DNA of 64,000 nucleotides. Origin: Anthoceros angustus (lineage: Eukaryota; Streptophyta; Anthocerotopsida; Anthocerotales; Anthocerotaceae). Each line of letters starts with the position of its first letter. Positions within the stretch are counted from its first letter, which is position 1. The notes below the pieces were generated by a model, which saw only the letters and a program-made list of their open reading frames with translations, did no database searches and was not told the DNA's origin. A program made the position numbers and the translations under genes. The stretch covers positions 186,001 to 250,000 of the forward strand of contig VJWM01000025.1 in the NCBI GenBank assembly GCA_010909165.1. Direction: 5' to 3'. This document shows positions 11,712 to 23,124 of the stretch, in pieces.

Positions 11712-14700
11712 CTACTAGAAATGGCAGCCCATGTTATAGTCATTGTTGCAATTTTATGTTACACTTCAAATTGCAACAAGCTATGTAGGCTTGGTATTAA
11801 GTTTGACACTATTCCTTCTCATTTTGTCACCATCTTAACAGAACTCGACTCTCCTCATCACCTCACCCTCCTAAGTACACCTCTCTCTCACAAGCATTGT
11901 TTATGATTTCAAACATATACTATGCAAACTCGCTTATGTTATCCTTTGTTACAATTTCATGTAACACTTTCCATTTGGAACACTCATTAAGTTAGTTGGC
12001 TTGGTGTTAAGTTTGTGATACTCTTCTCCACCTTCTCTCACCATCTTAACAACATGCAAGTGGTCTGTTGACCTTACACCTCACCATTAAGAGCTTAGCA
12101 TTAAGTTTGTTGGCTTGGTGTTAAGTTTGTGATTTTCTTCTCCACCTTCTCTCACCATCTTAACAACCTGCCTTTGGTCTCTCCTTTCACCTCACACTCC
12201 TAGTTAATGCTCGATGACACCCATTTTATAATTTTTCCCTCTTTGTGTTGCAACATGTGTTCCCCTCTCACGCTACTATTTTATTCTTCCCTCTTGCTTT
12301 TCCTACATGACAAGAACAGAACTCTATCTCTCTCTCATGGTTGTCATTCTCTTTCCATTTTGCCTCCTTTGCATAGCTATGCATTTATAATCTACCTTCC
12401 CTCTTCAATGCACCCTTGTGTCCACATCCGGTTTTGTTTTAAGCTCCACATACAATTGAAAACTCTTGTTTTACCGATTATGTATAGTAGGATTCTAGAT
12501 TATTTATATGTCTATCTATATATATGGTTTGAGTGCCCACTTGTTGTGTATATTCCTATATATATATATATATATATATTTATGTATATATATATATGTA
12601 TTTATACTGTATATACTTGTAACCTAAACATAATATTATTTACCTATGTCTAAGTTCTGGGTGCGAGGCTCACTCTGCTCGGAGGCAAGGAGGAGGCGGG
12701 GGAGAGGAGGAGGAGGAGAGGAGGAAGAGGAGGAGGCAAGGAGGAAAAGGGGAGAGGATGAGGTAGGAGGAGGAGGAGGAGGAGGGAGGAGAGGAAGGAG
12801 GAGGAGGGAAAGGAAGGACAGGAGGGGAGATTATAAGGAGGAGGAGGAAGATGGAAAAGAAGAGGAGCAAGAGGAGGGGAGAAGGAGGAAGAGGAGGGGA
12901 GATGGGAAGGAGGAGGAGGGGAGAGGAAAAGGAAGAGGAGGAGGCCATGCCGTGATTTCCTCAAATTTTGATGCGTAATTAGTGTGACATGACGTTGGTG
13001 AAGGGATGGTGGCGGGGCGATCACGTAATACCGCAAGGATCTTGTACTTGCAGAGCATTGCAAGGTCGCCAAGACTTGTTCCAATCGTGATTTCCTCTCA
13101 AATTTCATGCGTAACTAGCTAGTGTGATTTGATGTTAGACAAGGCAGGCAAGGAGGAAAAGGGGAGAGGATCCGAGGTAGAGGAGGAGGAGGAGGAGGAG
13201 GAGGAGGAGGAGGAGAGGAGAGAGGAAGGAGGAGGAGGGAAAGCGAAGGACAGGAGGGGAGATTATAAGGAGGAGGAGGAAGATGGAAAAGAAGAGGAGC
13301 AAGAGGAGGGGAGAGGAAGGAAGAGGAGGGGAGATGGGAAGGAGGAGGAGGGGAGAGGGAAAGGAAGAGGAGGCCTGCTCGTGATTTCTCCAAATTTTCA
13401 CCGATGCGAATTGTGACACGCCACAGGTGAAGGGATGGTATATGATCACGCAGACAAGATCTTGTACTTGCAGAGTACACAAGGTCGTGCCAAGACTTGT
13501 TCCAATACTGTGATTTCTCTCAAATTTTCAGCTAAACTAGCTAGTGTGATTTGATGTTAGACAAGGCGATAGGCAAGGAGGAAAAGGGGAGAGGGATCCG
13601 AGGTAGAGGAGGAGGAGGAGGAGGAGGAGGAGGAGGAGGAGAGGGGAGGCAGAGGAAGGAGGAGGAGGGGGAAAAGGACAGGAGGGGAGATTATAAGGAG
13701 GAGGAGGAAGATGGAAAAGAAGAGGAGCAAGAGGAGGGGAGAGGGGAGGGGAGGAGGAGATGGGAAGGAGGAGGGGAGAGGGAAAGGAAGAGGAGGAGGC
13801 CTGCTCCATGTGATTTCCCCAAATTTTCGTTGATGACCGTGTGACACTGGTGAAGGGATGGATGGCGGGGCGGATCACGGTACGAAAGTGATCTTGTGCT
13901 TGCAGAGCAGGTCGTGCCAAGACTTGTTCCAACACTGATTTCTCTCAAATTTTCAAAGGCGTAACTAGCTAGTGTGATTTGATGTTAGACAAGGCGATAG
14001 GCAAGGAGGAAAAGGGGAGAGGGATCCGAGGTAGAGGAGGAGGAGGAGGAGGAGAGAGGAGGAGAGGAAGGAGGAGGAGGGGGAAAGGAGAGGGGAGGAG
14101 GGGAGGAAGGAAGGAGGGGAGGGGAGGAGGAGGAAGATGGAAAAGAAGAGGAGCAAGAGGAGGGGAGAGGGGAGGAAGAGGAGGGGAGATGGGAAGGAGG
14201 AGGAGGGGAGAGGGAAAGGAAGAGGAGGAGGCCCGTTCCATGCCGTGATTTCAAGTAAAGACCGCTCCATGTGTGATTTCTAGTCTCAAATTTTCATGAT
14301 GCGTAACCAGGTGACATGATTGGTGAAGGGATGGTGGCGGATCACGTGTACCGCGATCTTGTACTGGTAGCATTGCAAGGTCGCCAAGACCGCTCCAATC
14401 GTGATTTCCTCTCAAATTTTCAGTCTTGCGTAACTAGCTAGTGTGATTTGATGTTAGAGAAGGCGATAGTAGCATGGCGGGGTGTCTTGTACATGTACAA
14501 TCGCAAGTAGTTGCAAGGTCGTGCCAAGACCCATTCCATGCCGTTATTTCCTATCTCAAATTTTCAAATGCACTATGATGTGAAGTTAGGGAAGGCGATG
14601 GAAGAATGGGGGTCTCATGTACATGTATAGTCAGCAAGGTGAGGCCAAGACCCATTCCATGCCGTGATTTCCTACCTCAAAATTTTATTTGATGCGAACT

Positions 14701-15660
14701 AGACCGTGATGTGACATTAGAGAAGGCGATGCTAGTAGGTGGTCTTGGGTGAATAGGGAGTGACAAGGCCGATGCTGAGGAGGGACGTGTTTGAGGGCTG
14801 ATCCGGTGCAGAGCACAAAGAAGGCGAGTCACCAAAGTACATATACATGTGTTGAGTGTGACTGGAAAACAACGCAAGGGAGTGGAAGAGGCGGGTGGCG
14901 AGGGAGGATAGGAGTGGAGCAACCAACAGCCATGGTCAAGGCAAGGGCAAAAAGGCGCCAGAATGACATGAGGCGGTTGTCTAGGGGAGAGAGAAGGAGG
15001 AGGACTTGAGCCAAACAACCCGCCAAGATAGCAAACATGGGTCCGTAGCACAAACTCAGAGGCACAAAAGGCACGAGTGCTCAAGGACAAACCGGTAAAC
15101 GATCGTGGACGGTACAAAGTATGTACGTTATCCGTGTGGACGATATGCTTATTTTATACAAAATAGAATATGACCGATATCACGTGAAATTACCGTATAG
15201 TATATGTCACCATGAACAATGTGTATTTTACAAGAATATATATGTATTTATGTACATGTATTTATGTATTTATGTACATGTATTTATGTATGTATTCACA
15301 CGAGTATCGTGGGAACTACTAAGTAAAACTAGGTATTCCATAGGGTAATAGTAGTAAAAGGAGGAAGGTAGATGGGGAGGAGGTTTGGTACCAAGCCTCC
15401 AAAAGTGTTACAAGACTTTTCTTGTAACATTTTATATGTTGCAATCTTGTTGCAATCTTGAGAGAGGACAAAAGCACCTCTCACTTCATCTCAACATAAT
15501 TGCAACACCATTGCAACATGGTTGCAACAAACGCCGGTTTCCAAGCCAAAGTGTAACAAGAGGCCCAAAAAGTTACATGACCCCAAAATTGCAACATAAG
15601 TGTTACATCCAGGGTCCAAATCTTAACATAAAAGTGTAACATGGCCGCCATTTCTAGTAG
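11712..15660. mobile_element. Non-autonomous TIR element (CACTA-like), copy B
   Basis: Copy B of the same element within the second duplicated unit. The inverted ends are CTACTAGAAATGGC at 11712 and its complement ending at 15660; the outermost CC differs from copy A on the left. Interior order matches copy A: subterminal words, AT-rich segment, four GGA satellite units, then a subterminal repeat field at 15400-15650. It shares its insertion context with copy A, so it arose by the segmental duplication and not by a second insertion. Confidence 0.65.
12660..14730. repeat. Purine-rich satellite, about 430-bp period, copy B
   Basis: Copy B of the purine satellite, again four purine blocks (12660-12950, 13140-13375, 13560-13805, 13990-14240) separated by the same mixed spacer, then two units without a purine block. 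Equal unit number in A and B indicates that satellite amplification came before the 6.35-kb duplication. Confidence 0.85.
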
Positions 15661-16620
15661 GGCCCCCACCGAATAAGGAGATAGGAGGGAGGAATAGGAT
15701 GGTAGGCGGCCGATTAGGGCGTAGTGAGCTGCCACCGCCTTAATAGGGGTGTAATAAAGGCGCCGACCTCCGAGGCGTAGTATAAGAGGGTCGATGCTCG
15801 GCAAAGTATCTTCTCTTGGTGTTGATGCTGCCTTGAGACCCTGCGTCTTCTTGCTAACGTGAGTCCCGAGTCATCGAAACTGACATAACCCGAGATCAAT
15901 CAAGGTCGTGACCACCCTAACGTGTTGTGGTGTGTGCGTGGAAGGGTGACTGGGGACCGGGCTCGTCCATAGCCATGCGCCCGAACGGACCGGAACGCAG
16001 TGAGCCGGAGGACTCGGGAGGCGAGTAGAGCCCGGACGGAAGGCCCGGCAGACGAGGAGGTCCTGACTGCGGTAGCCCCGCTTTTCCCTAAGACCGATAA
16101 GTGTAGTGTGAGTGGAGAGAGGAACGACTAGAGGTGCGAGTGTGACGAACGCGGAACGATACGGACGCCAACGGTCCTAAACGCTTTGGCCACACCGGCC
16201 CGATGTGGAACGCTAAGTAGTAGTTAGATGCGAATGATGAATGTGCGTTAAGACCGAACGGACGCAAAGTGAAGTAAGAATCAACCGGGGCGGGCGAATC
16301 TGGAGCCTATCATTCCCTTTGGGAACGGACTTCCTCACAACGACGGAGCGCGCCGCGGCCTTCAAAGTCGCGCCACCACAAGGTGTGTGTGTAAAGCCAT
16401 AACTCTCGAGACCTCGGAAGTGAAAGTGACAACCGCAGCCGCCTGCGGTGGGTGCCGCTGGTTGAATCAACCAACGCGGACAACGCACTAACGCGGTGGT
16501 TGGGATCTCCACTGGGCTATTTACGTAGGGTAAAGATCGGTTGTGGTAGGTCTAGGACCCGAAGTTTAGAACATCTTGACACAAAACCATTCCTTGGGAT
16601 CGAATCCTAGGACTATAACG
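15661..16620 (+). other. LTR-like block, unit B
   Basis: Second copy of the LTR-like block, with the TATA-like 'agtataagagg' near 15780 and 'ccattccttgggatcgaatc' near 16587. Same uncertainty as in unit A. Confidence 0.3.
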
Positions 16621-17674
16621 ACATAGAGGGTAATGTGGCCTCTTTGCGCCTTTGGGACGCAGAAACCCCATTCCACAGCAGCCACATACCAAATTCACAG
16701 TGTTAATGGCTACAAAGACTCTCTGCCAACAATGTGTAGAGTGCCACCCTACCATGGCTATGTTGACCAGTAGTCTGAAGGTATCAACCATGTCATATGA
16801 AACCGACTCTTATGTTTGGTTTTAAGTAGGCAGCCACATACCAAATTCCGACAGGCTATTGGCTACAAAGACTCTCTTATGAGATATTTTGTCCGAGTTT
16901 CTAATGCCTTGCACAATTCTCGGTGACATCTTTTTTGTGAGAGGTGTCCCAAGGGTCCCAAACGGCATCAATGTCCCAAACTTTTCACAACTTCTTAGGT
17001 TCTAAAATTAGCAACATTCACAAAGACAACATTTAGTTTAAAATGGCCACGTGACGAATATATGTGGATCATACCATATACTCTAGATAAATACAATAGA
17101 TAAAACCATAGAATAAAAGAAACACCGCATAAAATATAAAAGTTCTCATGGACATTTTAGAATTCTAGCCATTATTACAAAGGACTTGCGCAATAAGAAG
17201 CCTTGCATGAGAGGCGTGCGGCCCTGGATCTAGTTTAGTAAGTTGTAAGTAGTGGTGGTAAGGCTTAGCTTAGGAACATCATAAATTTTGAAGGGGGGGA
17301 ATATGCTCGATGGGGGTTTTTTGTGAATAACCGCTGAAGAGGGTTGGTGATGGGTCTAAAAGATGTGGGTTCAGCTATTGTGTGGAAACTAAAGCGAAAA
17401 AAAAGGGTCCGGCCCCTGCATCATACGAGTTTTCCGTTGGTATATATATGTAGAAGGGTGATTCCCTACACCGCTTGTTTCGCCAAAACAATACCCACAA
17501 TGCACACCTGTTTGCGGTCTAGCAATCTGTTATCACATTCGCGATTCCAACGCCACTATGGAAGGGTCATGAAATCTCATGACGGTTCAATCCATAAAAC
17601 AAAATTGTGGGAAGAAAATTTCGTTGCTCGTGAGTTTAATGTGTGATCCTTCGCCTATTTTGGTACACATGGCA

Positions 17675-17822
17675 GGCAGGGAGGGCGCCGGCTGGCGCCT
17701 CCTCCACTCTGTGTGAGGCACATGCAACATGTTTGCTATCCACTTGGGCACCGTTCCGGAGAATGAAGTGGAACCGGTGGTGTACGGCGTGGCATGTTGC
17801 ATGAGGCGCCGGCTGGCGCCTC
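17675..17822. repeat. GC palindromes and nested hairpin
   Basis: Two copies of GGCGCCGGCTGGCGCC (about 17684-17699 and 17805-17820) bracket an imperfect hairpin: CATGCAACATG at 17721-17731 pairs with CATGTTGCATG at 17793-17803, and inside it TCCACTT pairs with AAGTGGA. A diverged second copy of the hairpin arm follows at about 17828-17920. Similar palindromes occur at about 11320 and at 19980-20180. No function is evident. Confidence 0.6.
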
Positions 17823-17830
17823 GCCTCGAG

Positions 17831-18440
17831 AAGGGCACATTCCACATGGTTGCTATCCGCATTGTCGCCACTTCCTTTGGAATGAGGCAGGCCTGCGGGG
17901 GTCATGTTGCATGCCGTGGTGTTGGAGACAAATACCCTAAACCGGGACTCACGCAACATATTCACACATAGTCCGTCAATATTCAGCCTAAAACAAGTGG
18001 TATGTGCAACCATTGCACTTCTACAATTTGATAAAGTTATGCACGACGGCAGAGGAATAGGGGCCGACGGCACCGAGCCATGTACCGGTTTGGTTGTAAA
18101 GGATGGGCGTCGACACATGAAGTGGGGACCCACATCCATACGACCCCTAATGACAATGGTTGAGGCTAGTCATCCTACACTCAGCTAGTCATCCCGAGTT
18201 CACGCCACATCGCTGGCCCAGTCAACAATATTGTCATCGCTATCCTGCCACTTTGATTGGTGGTATATGAATCCTAATTCGCTCAATTTGTCCAGATCGC
18301 CTTTTGTCCCACGCATACAAATGTTTCCGCATTCAAAATAAAATATAATAAGGATGACGATGTATCATTCACATAGACCATGTATGTTTTGGGATAAAAT
18401 ACCTTATTACCTTTTTCCCAGTGCTAATCCATCTTGGTTA
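17831..18440. other. No recognisable gene
   Basis: Transition between the tandem duplication and the transposase-like gene. Short ORFs on both strands only, nothing recognised. Confidence 0.4.
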
Positions 18441-18449
18441 CCTCTTCCT

Positions 18450-20940
18450 CGTAGTATATATTCCTCCACATACACCCACGCGTCAGTATGATCTGTCCGA
18501 TACGGTGGATAAGAAAGTGAGGTTGTGGTGCATCCAACTTCACGTCCGTGACTTTCCCAATCCGGAAAGATGCATTGTGTATGTGCATGCATGGCGAGAA
18601 CATTCCTTTTGATTTACGCAATATCGCCATTCAAGCGTGCCATTTCACGCTGCCTTCCAATGTTTTGATATGCTCAGTACATATCTCGTTGGGAAGCTCC
18701 TCACAATGCTTCTTCCAGCAAAGCTTCATCCGTACATGAAGGGGTCTGTCTCTTCCTCCTCAGACGGAGAACCATTTCCAAGGGCGGTCGAACAAGGCCG
18801 ATGTGGTTTTCGACAATACACAATCTCTGCAGTCACCCGAATTCTTCCCACCACTTGTACTCTACGTACATAAGGTCGCATTCAAGTAACCCATCCTTCA
18901 AATGAGCCACACCTTGTGGGTGTGTGCCCCGGTTCCTTTTTATCCGTGCGTAAGGACATCAAAGTATTCGTTATGGCATCTCGGAAGCGAAATTTAAGAA
19001 CTCCAAACTGCCTCCGTTTCCCAAAGATGTTGAATCTTGCTCTGATGACGGCCGCGGTCGAGTTTGTCCTCCGTAATTTTGAGCTGGTCTTTGGTATGAT
19101 GATTATTCAACTTCTTCACCTCTTGCATACTTGACCTCACCCCTGCGTATTGGCCATACATATGTCAAAATCTGGAACCTCCACGGAACCTTCACCTCGG
19201 AGAGGAGTATAGGCCTCCTGAGATGTGTGCCGGTCTGGTGCGTGTCGCTTCTTTGTGTTTAAGGCTTTTGGAAGCAGAAAACATCTGGTCTATTTGGTCA
19301 TGAGTGTGACCAACCAAGGAATCCCACCTTCACTTTTTGAATGTGCCCATATCAACGAGCATGTTCAGATATGCAAATAATAGCTGATTCTTGTTCTCCC
19401 GACATGTATTGTCAAGTTGCAAATACAAAACTTTGGGCAGCACACCATCATAGTTGTGGATGACATCTTGAATGGCCGATAGTCAAATTGGCATCATTCG
19501 GAGGTTGGCGTAGTGCAAAAGCGCTGGCTTTGTGGGTGTAGTTGTGGATCATGCACCGACCACGTGAGCAATCGACATTCCTCGTCTAGGTTTTTGGCCA
19601 CCTCAACATGTGCGGTATCTCATCTTCTTGGTCCATGCCATCGATACATAGTAACATATACTTATGTGGTTCAACATAACTCTTGCTCCGGTGTTTTGTC
19701 ATCTTATTTCGCTTACGCTCGCGGTGGGCGTCCAGTGCTGTTTGATATTTCTCTGCACATAACATATTCACAACATAGTTTTTGAGTCCCTTTACAGTTG
19801 ACAACTTCCAAGATAAAAAACACAGTATGATGTCCAGCAATCAACGTTGCAAGCATCACCTCGGATGTGCCTATGTCATTGACACCCCAACTTCTCCTTC
19901 CTCAACCCCCCACCCCTCGCCCTATGATCGACAACAAAGGATATAATGGCGGAACATATTTGTCGAGCACTTCGCGAGGGGCGAGGCGCCGGCTCGCGGA
20001 CCTCCTTATTCCCGCAAGGTCGAGGTGTGGTGCCTTGGCATGGCGGGGCCCAAGCATGTGATAGGCACATGCATGGGTTACCCGAGCAGGCGCCGGCCGG
20101 CGCCCTCATGACCAGGGAACCATCCACACATAATCCTAAGGACATATGGTGCAGGGCGTATGGTGGGCGCCGGTCGGCCCACCGACATCGAAGCGGGGCA
20201 TATTGACATAGTAGACATAACACGCCATTGAGGGTTTGGCCACTGGTCAACCACCCTCGTATCTTTGGAAAACATGGGATAAGGAAAAGAATGTTACTTA
20301 CCTTGATCAACCTTTGAGATTGTATTTCGTATAGTTGTTTTCAATCCGGTATGGGCGAGCAAGTGGAGAATCTGTTGGACTTTGGAATCTTTACCCTGTT
20401 GAAGTGCCCTTTCCATAGCTTCAAGAACCGGTAGTCACATACCGTCCTCTTTGTTCACAATGCCGCCTATATTCACCCCAAATTTCTAGTTTTGTGTATG
20501 TGTCGGGTAGGTTGAAGACCTCGATATTTGGAAGTCTCTCAGCCATGTTCAGGAAAGCATTGTCCATCCAGGCTATTGCACTTAAGGCATGGTGAGACTG
20601 CTGTTTTGGATTGACCTCATGGCATCCCACGGTGCATTCAGTATGACTCTACTCTTCAACTCTTCATATCTGCTGTGGCCGAGGCAATACACTCTTGAAG
20701 CGCAGCGCCGGAAGGATCCGGAGAAGATGAGTAATAACTTTTGCGTTACCCAGCTCTTGTCGCACAACCTGTATGAGGGATTCCAAAAATGTTTCCTGCT
20801 CCTGCCTCCCCATCCGTAAATAGCGATACCGTTGTTCACGAAACCTTTCTTTTGTCAGTCTGTGGAGACACATCTGATTGCAACATGCCTTTTCGAAATC
20901 AATGTTGATGCTTTCCACTTCACATTTCCTCATTGGGACT
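18450..20940 (-). pseudogene. DDE/RNase H-like transposase gene with an apparent intron
   Basis: Minus-strand remnant of a transposon-encoded protein of the group with 'IDGMDQ', 'LDNT..ENKN' and 'GHTHDQID' motifs (I believe the Pfam DUF7869-type RNase H-like fold; recalled, not checked). In order from 20940 down: 'CLHRLTKERFREQRYRYLRM' with a Cys-rich lead; 'FRRCASRVYCLG', a frame-shifted equivalent of a VCr-aF block; 'LPDTYTKLEIWGEYRRHC'; 'LKLWKGHFNRVKIPKSNRFS'. A GT-AAGT donor then sits at about 20303 and a TGCAG acceptor at about 19755, after which 'EKYQTALDAHRER' and 'YMLLCIDGMDQ' follow. The DNT/NKN and HTHDQID blocks lie near 19430 and 19330. Several stops and frameshifts break the frame. 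The apparent intron (about 550 bp) holds GC palindromes and may partly be an insertion. Confidence 0.6.
19975..20180. repeat. GC-rich palindrome cluster inside transposase intron
   Basis: Three variants of GGCGCCGGC with inverted partners: GAGGCGCCGGCTCGCGG near 19981, CAGGCGCCGGCCGGCGCC at 20088-20105 (near-perfect palindrome) and GGGCGCCGGTCGG near 20166. They resemble the palindromes at 17684 and 17805, suggesting a dispersed repeat that landed in the intron. Confidence 0.5.
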
Positions 20941-20949
20941 CCCGCAGCT

Positions 20950-22030
20950 CGCCTCTTTTGGCACCGACACTCGTAGTTTCTGCAGACACCAAAGTCTCAC
21001 TCACTGGTTTGGGGTGATAAGATGGCGGTCGCCGATCTTCGGGAGTGCTCTGGAAATCGTCTGCCTCCTCATTCAGTCTATTGCCGCATTCTTCGATCGT
21101 GCGATGGTGAGTCGGACTCCATGATGAACAATCGCCTCTCGCATTGAGCCCACCCTAGTGGCTTGGTTTCTTGCTGGTGCACTCCTGCGTTGTTTGCATG
21201 GGGATCCTCAGGCGGCATCTGGGTTAAGATTTCTTGGTGTCCGTGGCGGGCACCTCGGAATGGTAGGGAGGCCGATGGCGGCGATGTCGGCCAGGTCCGA
21301 TGTCGGCTGGTATGCCATAGACTTCTCTGATCGATAGATGATTAAATTCACAATCAACCTCCATGAGAATGCAAGTGAGTAAGCACACCTTCGGCCCGTA
21401 GTGCCTCGTGGGGGCGGGATGTCTGTGGACATGCGCTTGGTGGGGCGTTGAGTCCGCTCTTCTCCTCGTCCGTTGCACCTGGAAGTTCTCTTTCATATTG
21501 GGATTGAACCTCACCATCCAGTGTATGCACAATCAAGCAGGGGAATGAGGACATGGCTGCTCGATAACGCATCCAAGATGGCGTTCGATTGCAAAGCACT
21601 CGTGGTGACATCGGCGTCGTCTGCGATGAGTGGCGCGAAGCATTTTGTTGGGCGTCTTAGGGTTGGACGGTGGTGGAGGGAATGAAAGAAGGCAAGGTTC
21701 CTTTCAACATTAGATAGGTTGGAACGTATTCACGAGGCCGTTTGATGCATTACACCAACCATATAAAACCATTCTTCATGAAAAGCGTCGTTAAGTTCCT
21801 AATGCTTGCGGTGGAGGCAATGCGGGAAAGTCATTATGTTTGGTGATTAAAATAAACCCAAACGCAATGGGAGAAAGTGGTAGACGTCGTATGTACAAGA
21901 TGGCGGCGTTAATAATGTTCCTACGGGTTCGAACCCATCGGCTAGTAGAGTAAATTAAACCCTAAATGTAAGCGCTTAGCGGTGGAAACTGAGCGTGACG
22001 GCGCTTGAAATAGCAAGGTTTCGAGGGCCA
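20950..22030. other. No recognisable gene
   Basis: Upstream of the transposase-like gene. Minus ORFs at 21224-21532 and 21354-21611 have no recognisable domain. Could include its 5' exons. Confidence 0.35.
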
Positions 22031-23124
22031 AACAAAACCGGAGTGGGCGCAAGTGGTCACTCAAGCGGCGAGCAATTGTGACTTTGTGCAAGAGGGAGCG
22101 GTGCGCGGTGGTCGCCTCGGAGGAGAGACTTGGGCTGAGCGCCACTCTAACCCTAGATTGCAGCGAGCGCGGTCAAATTGGGCGAGCACGAATATCTCGG
22201 CGCTTCTCGTGTTCTCTCCATTTCGTGTTTAATCGCTGTGCACGAATTGACAACGTTGTGGTAGGGACGCTAATTAGCGAGAAGGAAGGGCCCTCAAGTG
22301 GCTTGTATTGAATTGCGGTGATGGCGATGGGAAGAAGAAGCAAGAAGGATCGGGCGAGGCCGGATCCCCGAACTGTCTGACGAAGAAGCGGCAGCAGAGC
22401 GGCGTTGGCGAAGGCGCATGCCGATGATTTGAGGAAGACCTACATCTTGGGAGGACATGCTAGCGGGGCTGCGGTGGGCCGCTTCCAGCGGAGGGCACTC
22501 AGTGGAAGCACAGGCTCGTGGCAAAACAAAATCGAGGAGGCCATGGAGAGAAAGGGGAAAAGGGTGGGAAGAGGGTGGCTCTATTCCATCCCCCTCTGAC
22601 GAGGCAGTTTACATTCGGCCTTGGAGCCGGATGGATGCGGTGAAGATCATGGACAAGGATTGGATGGTTGTTCGGGATCCGAACGAGCGAGAGTATGTTT
22701 TGGATGCCTTTGTACAAGCTGTGGATTATGGGTTACAAGGATGCACTGCCAATCAACTTGTATATATAAGCATATCCACAAGCCATATCCACAAGCTATC
22801 CATGCCCCCATGCCCTATGCTCCATACTACCCATATGCCCTAGTGGCTGCGATGCCGTCATGGCTCCTGCCGCGGGGCTTTAGGGAACGCGGTTAAAATT
22901 CTTCCTGCGACCACGCGACGTGCTAGGGTTTGAACCGTTCTGTTTGCGTAATTTTTCCATCTCCCGTTCTCCCCATAACCTGCAGGCTGCCACCATGCCT
23001 GCATCGACTTGTTGACAAGCATGGACACTGGAACCGGAAGGAACCCGGTTTGGGCGGGTGTCCAGGTGGTGGGACCCACTACTTGGGCGACTGCCCAAAG
23101 TGGAGGGTCCGCATTTACTTTGTA
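22031..23124 (+). repeat. Gene-start module, tandem unit 1
   Basis: First unit of a tandem duplication (period about 1.1 kb). It contains, in order: a conserved 5'-leader-like region beginning AACAAAACCGGAGTGG; an ATGGCGATGGGAAGAAG start near 22321 encoding a basic N-terminus MAMGRRSKKD; a segment ending in 'YKLWIMGYKDALPINLY'-like sequence, here frame-shifted; and a His/Cys-containing part with 'GCPGGGTHYLGDCPKW' near 23065-23110 that vaguely recalls a CCHC zinc knuckle lacking one Cys. I do not recognise the protein. Most frames are interrupted. A third copy of the first 430 bp is at 46621. Confidence 0.6.

Larger units (their letters stand above)
11484..17830. repeat. 6.35-kb tandem duplication, unit B
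   Basis: Second copy of the duplicated unit, in the same order and orientation as unit A. Differences between copies are dominated by short insertions and deletions in GC-containing words, with comparatively few substitutions. The end is set near 17830, where similarity to the end of unit A (GC-rich palindrome block) fades. Confidence 0.8.

Noticed and set aside
17712-17805. microRNA precursor
   Set aside because: Pairing is interrupted by large unequal loops, with only 11-bp and 7-bp stems; not a plausible plant miRNA hairpin by eye.
22980-23115. Retroviral-type CCHC zinc knuckle near 'GCPGGGTHYLGDCP'
   Set aside because: The second Cys of the C-x2-C pair is missing in both tandem copies, so I mention it only as a resemblance.
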